From positions 1 to 6,409 of the forward strand of contig JAPPKP010000274.1 in assembly GCA_028819955.1 (NCBI GenBank): a stretch of DNA of 6,409 nucleotides. Reading direction: 5' to 3'. The position numbers were made by a program, and so were the translations under genes. Positions 1 to 6,409 of this stretch are shown here, one piece after another. The notes beneath the pieces are model-generated. The model was given only the letters and a program-made list of their open reading frames with translations. It had not been told where the DNA came from and ran no database searches. Numbering within the stretch: position 1 is the stretch's first letter; each line of letters begins with the position of its first letter. The DNA comes from Rhodospirillaceae bacterium. GTDB taxonomy: Bacteria > Pseudomonadota > Alphaproteobacteria > UBA828.

Positions 1-4010
<4,010 letters not shown>

Positions 4011-4023
4011 GCTTGCGAGCGCG

Positions 4024-4028
4024 TAAGG
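4024..4028 (+). promoter_or_regulatory. Ribosome binding site deciding the GTG start of the DUF3574 gene
   Basis: TAAGG matches the 5' half of the full Shine-Dalgarno sequence TAAGGAGGT, and the 11 bases between it and GTG 4040 are the right distance for that half. A rival, GGAG at 4004-4007, lies inside the last rpoC codons, 5 bases before TTG 4013. ATG 4052 has no recognisable site at a useful distance. The choice of 4040 is an inference from spacing plus the better signal peptide it gives. Confidence 0.5.
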
Positions 4029-4039
4029 GTGCGGGCGTC

Positions 4040-4468
4040 GTGACCACGCGGATGCGTTGCCTCGTCGCCGCTGCGGTTCTCGCGGCCCTCGCGTTTGCCG
4101 CTGCGCCCACGCCCGGAGCCGACGCGGCGTCCTGCCCGCCCGGCACCGAGCCCTTCGCCGAATACCGGCTCTTCTTCGGGCGCAGCCAGGGCGAGGTGGA
4201 GGTGGTGAGCGAGGACGAGTGGCGCGCCTTCGTCGCAGAAGAGGTCACGCCGCGGTTCCCCGACGGCCTCACCGTGCTCGATGCCGCCGGGCAATGGCGC
4301 GACGGCTCGGGCACGATCGTGCGGGAGCGCACCAAGCTCCTGCTCGTCCTCGCTCCGCAAGGCGATGACGCCATGCAGCGCACGGATGAGATCGCCGACG
4401 CGTACAAGCGCGCCTTCGGCCAATCGAGCGTACTCCGCGTCGTGACCGAGGCCTGCGTCTCGTTCTAA
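4040..4468 (+). CDS. DUF3574 family secreted protein
   Basis: A 142-residue exported protein of unknown function. The N-terminus is a Sec signal peptide: basic MTTRMR, hydrophobic core about 7-22, and a likely cut after ADA at 27-29. The mature part carries what I recognise as the DUF3574 pattern: YRLFFGRS (42-49), SEDEWRAFV (57-65), TPRFPDGLTVLDAAGQWR (70-87), IVRERTKLLLVL (93-104) and a closing SVLRVVTEACVSF. It has only two cysteines, Cys32 and Cys139, near the ends of the mature chain, which could form a disulfide in the periplasm (inference). The residues before Cys32 (AAS) are a poor lipobox, so a lipoprotein is less likely. GTG 4040 is preferred; TTG 4013, two bases after the rpoC stop, would add nine residues, and ATG 4052 would remove four. 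With no promoter seen in the 29-base gap, it is probably co-transcribed with rpoC. The family is an identification from memory of its consensus; the function is unknown. Confidence 0.88.
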   Translation: MTTRMRCLVAAAVLAALAFAAAPTPGADAASCPPGTEPFAEYRLFFGRSQGEVEVVSEDEWRAFVAEEVTPRFPDGLTVLDAAGQWRDGSGTIVRERTKLLLVLAPQGDDAMQRTDEIADAYKRAFGQSSVLRVVTEACVSF

Positions 4469-4488
4469 CCGGTTTCGGGATCACCGGT
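4468..4488 (+). terminator. Weak hairpin at the end of the DUF3574 gene, possible terminator
   Basis: ACCGGT at 4468-4473 is repeated at 4483-4488; since it is its own reverse complement, the two can form a 6-bp stem around a 9-base loop. It overlaps the last base of the stop codon. No T tract follows, so it is not a standard intrinsic terminator. It may be an RNA 3'-end stabiliser, part of a Rho-dependent end, or chance. Confidence 0.2.
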
Positions 4489-4494
4489 GCCGGA

Positions 4495-4518
4495 GCGGAT
4501 GTACTTGGTTTGATCCGC
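4495..4518. repeat. Short inverted repeat in the DUF3574-ftsK gap
   Basis: GCGGAT (4495-4500) and ATCCGC (4513-4518) form a perfect 6-bp inverted repeat with a 12-base loop. The right arm shares its last base with the 8-bp palindrome CAGGCCTG (4518-4525), which ends 4 bases before the -35 box of the ftsK promoter. It could be a second weak hairpin on the incoming transcript or an operator; there is no T tract and no known motif that I recognise. Confidence 0.2.
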
Positions 4519-4529
4519 AGGCCTGAGCT

Positions 4530-4558
4530 TTGACTCTTCCGTAACTGAACTATATAAG
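4530..4558 (+). promoter_or_regulatory. Sigma70-type promoter of ftsK
   Basis: The -35 box TTGACT (4530-4535) and the -10 box TATAAG (4553-4558) each match the housekeeping consensus at five of six positions, with the ideal 17-base spacer. The predicted transcription start is near 4565, about 49 bases before the ftsK start codon. The area is A+T-rich against the surrounding coding DNA. A GACTC sequence (4532-4536), a GANTC target of the cell-cycle methylase CcrM found in most Alphaproteobacteria, overlaps the -35 box; a second GANTC (GATTC) lies at 4582-4586. I saw no CtrA-type TTAA-N7-TTAA site here. Confidence 0.7.
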
Positions 4559-4566
4559 CCCCTGTA

Positions 4567-4613
4567 ATGGATGCGATGTTGGATTCGGCATCGGACGCAG
4601 GTGGGGGTTCACG

Positions 4614-4620
<7 letters not shown>
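4567..4620 (+). other. Possible 17-codon leader reading frame upstream of and overlapping ftsK
   Basis: ATG 4567 opens a frame reading MDAMLDSASDAGGGSRW and ending at TAG 4618-4620, overlapping the TTG start of ftsK (4614) by 7 bases in another frame. The ATG lies about two bases after the predicted transcription start, so it could be read as a leaderless message; no Shine-Dalgarno sequence could fit before it. Ribosomes ending at the TAG would be placed at the ftsK start. An open frame of this size is easily due to chance, so this is only a candidate. Confidence 0.2.
4599..4607 (+). promoter_or_regulatory. Ribosome binding site of ftsK, supporting the TTG start
   Basis: AGGTGG (4599-4604) differs from AGGAGG at one base and lies 9 bases before TTG 4614; the G run continues to 4607. 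Upstream in this frame there is a stop (TAA 4542-4544) and no ATG, GTG or other TTG before 4614, so this site and the TTG fit each other. Confidence 0.55.

Positions 4621-6409
<1,789 letters not shown>

Noticed and set aside
4124..4135. Possible lipobox before Cys32 of the DUF3574 protein
   Set aside because: The residues before the cysteine are AAS with no Leu/Val/Ile at -3, and an ADA signal-peptidase I site sits just before; a soluble secreted protein is more likely.

Overview
The window (about two thirds G+C) carries three genes on the + strand: the 3' nine-tenths or more of rpoC (RNA polymerase beta' subunit), a small secreted protein of the DUF3574 family, and the 5' part of ftsK (DNA translocase of the division septum). 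RpoC and FtsK both look alphaproteobacterial: RpoC has the proteobacterial insertion in the trigger loop, and FtsK has a compact membrane domain, a short charged linker and an alphaproteobacterial-style insertion just before Walker B. I cannot name the genus. Both ends of the window cut through a gene: rpoC lacks roughly its first 77 codons, and ftsK lacks its 3' end just after the Walker B motif.

Layout. Bases 1-4010 are rpoC. A gap of 29 bases leads to the DUF3574 gene (4040-4468, GTG start), which shows no promoter of its own and is probably read from the rpoBC transcript. The 145 bases between 4469 and 4613 hold two weak inverted repeats without a T tract, a good sigma70-type promoter (TTGACT, 17 bases, TATAAG) whose -35 box overlaps a GANTC site, and a 17-codon reading frame that starts about where transcription should begin and overlaps the ftsK start. 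ftsK starts at a TTG (4614) and runs off the end of the window.

How the genes relate. RpoC is the catalytic core of transcription, the DUF3574 protein is exported and of unknown role, and FtsK joins division to chromosome segregation; they are not a functional pathway. The most notable points are the gene order (rpoC is not followed by rpsL-rpsG-fusA-tuf) and the compact regulatory region in front of ftsK. I found no mobile element, RNA gene, CRISPR array or evident new system; this is core-genome sequence with modest local curiosities.
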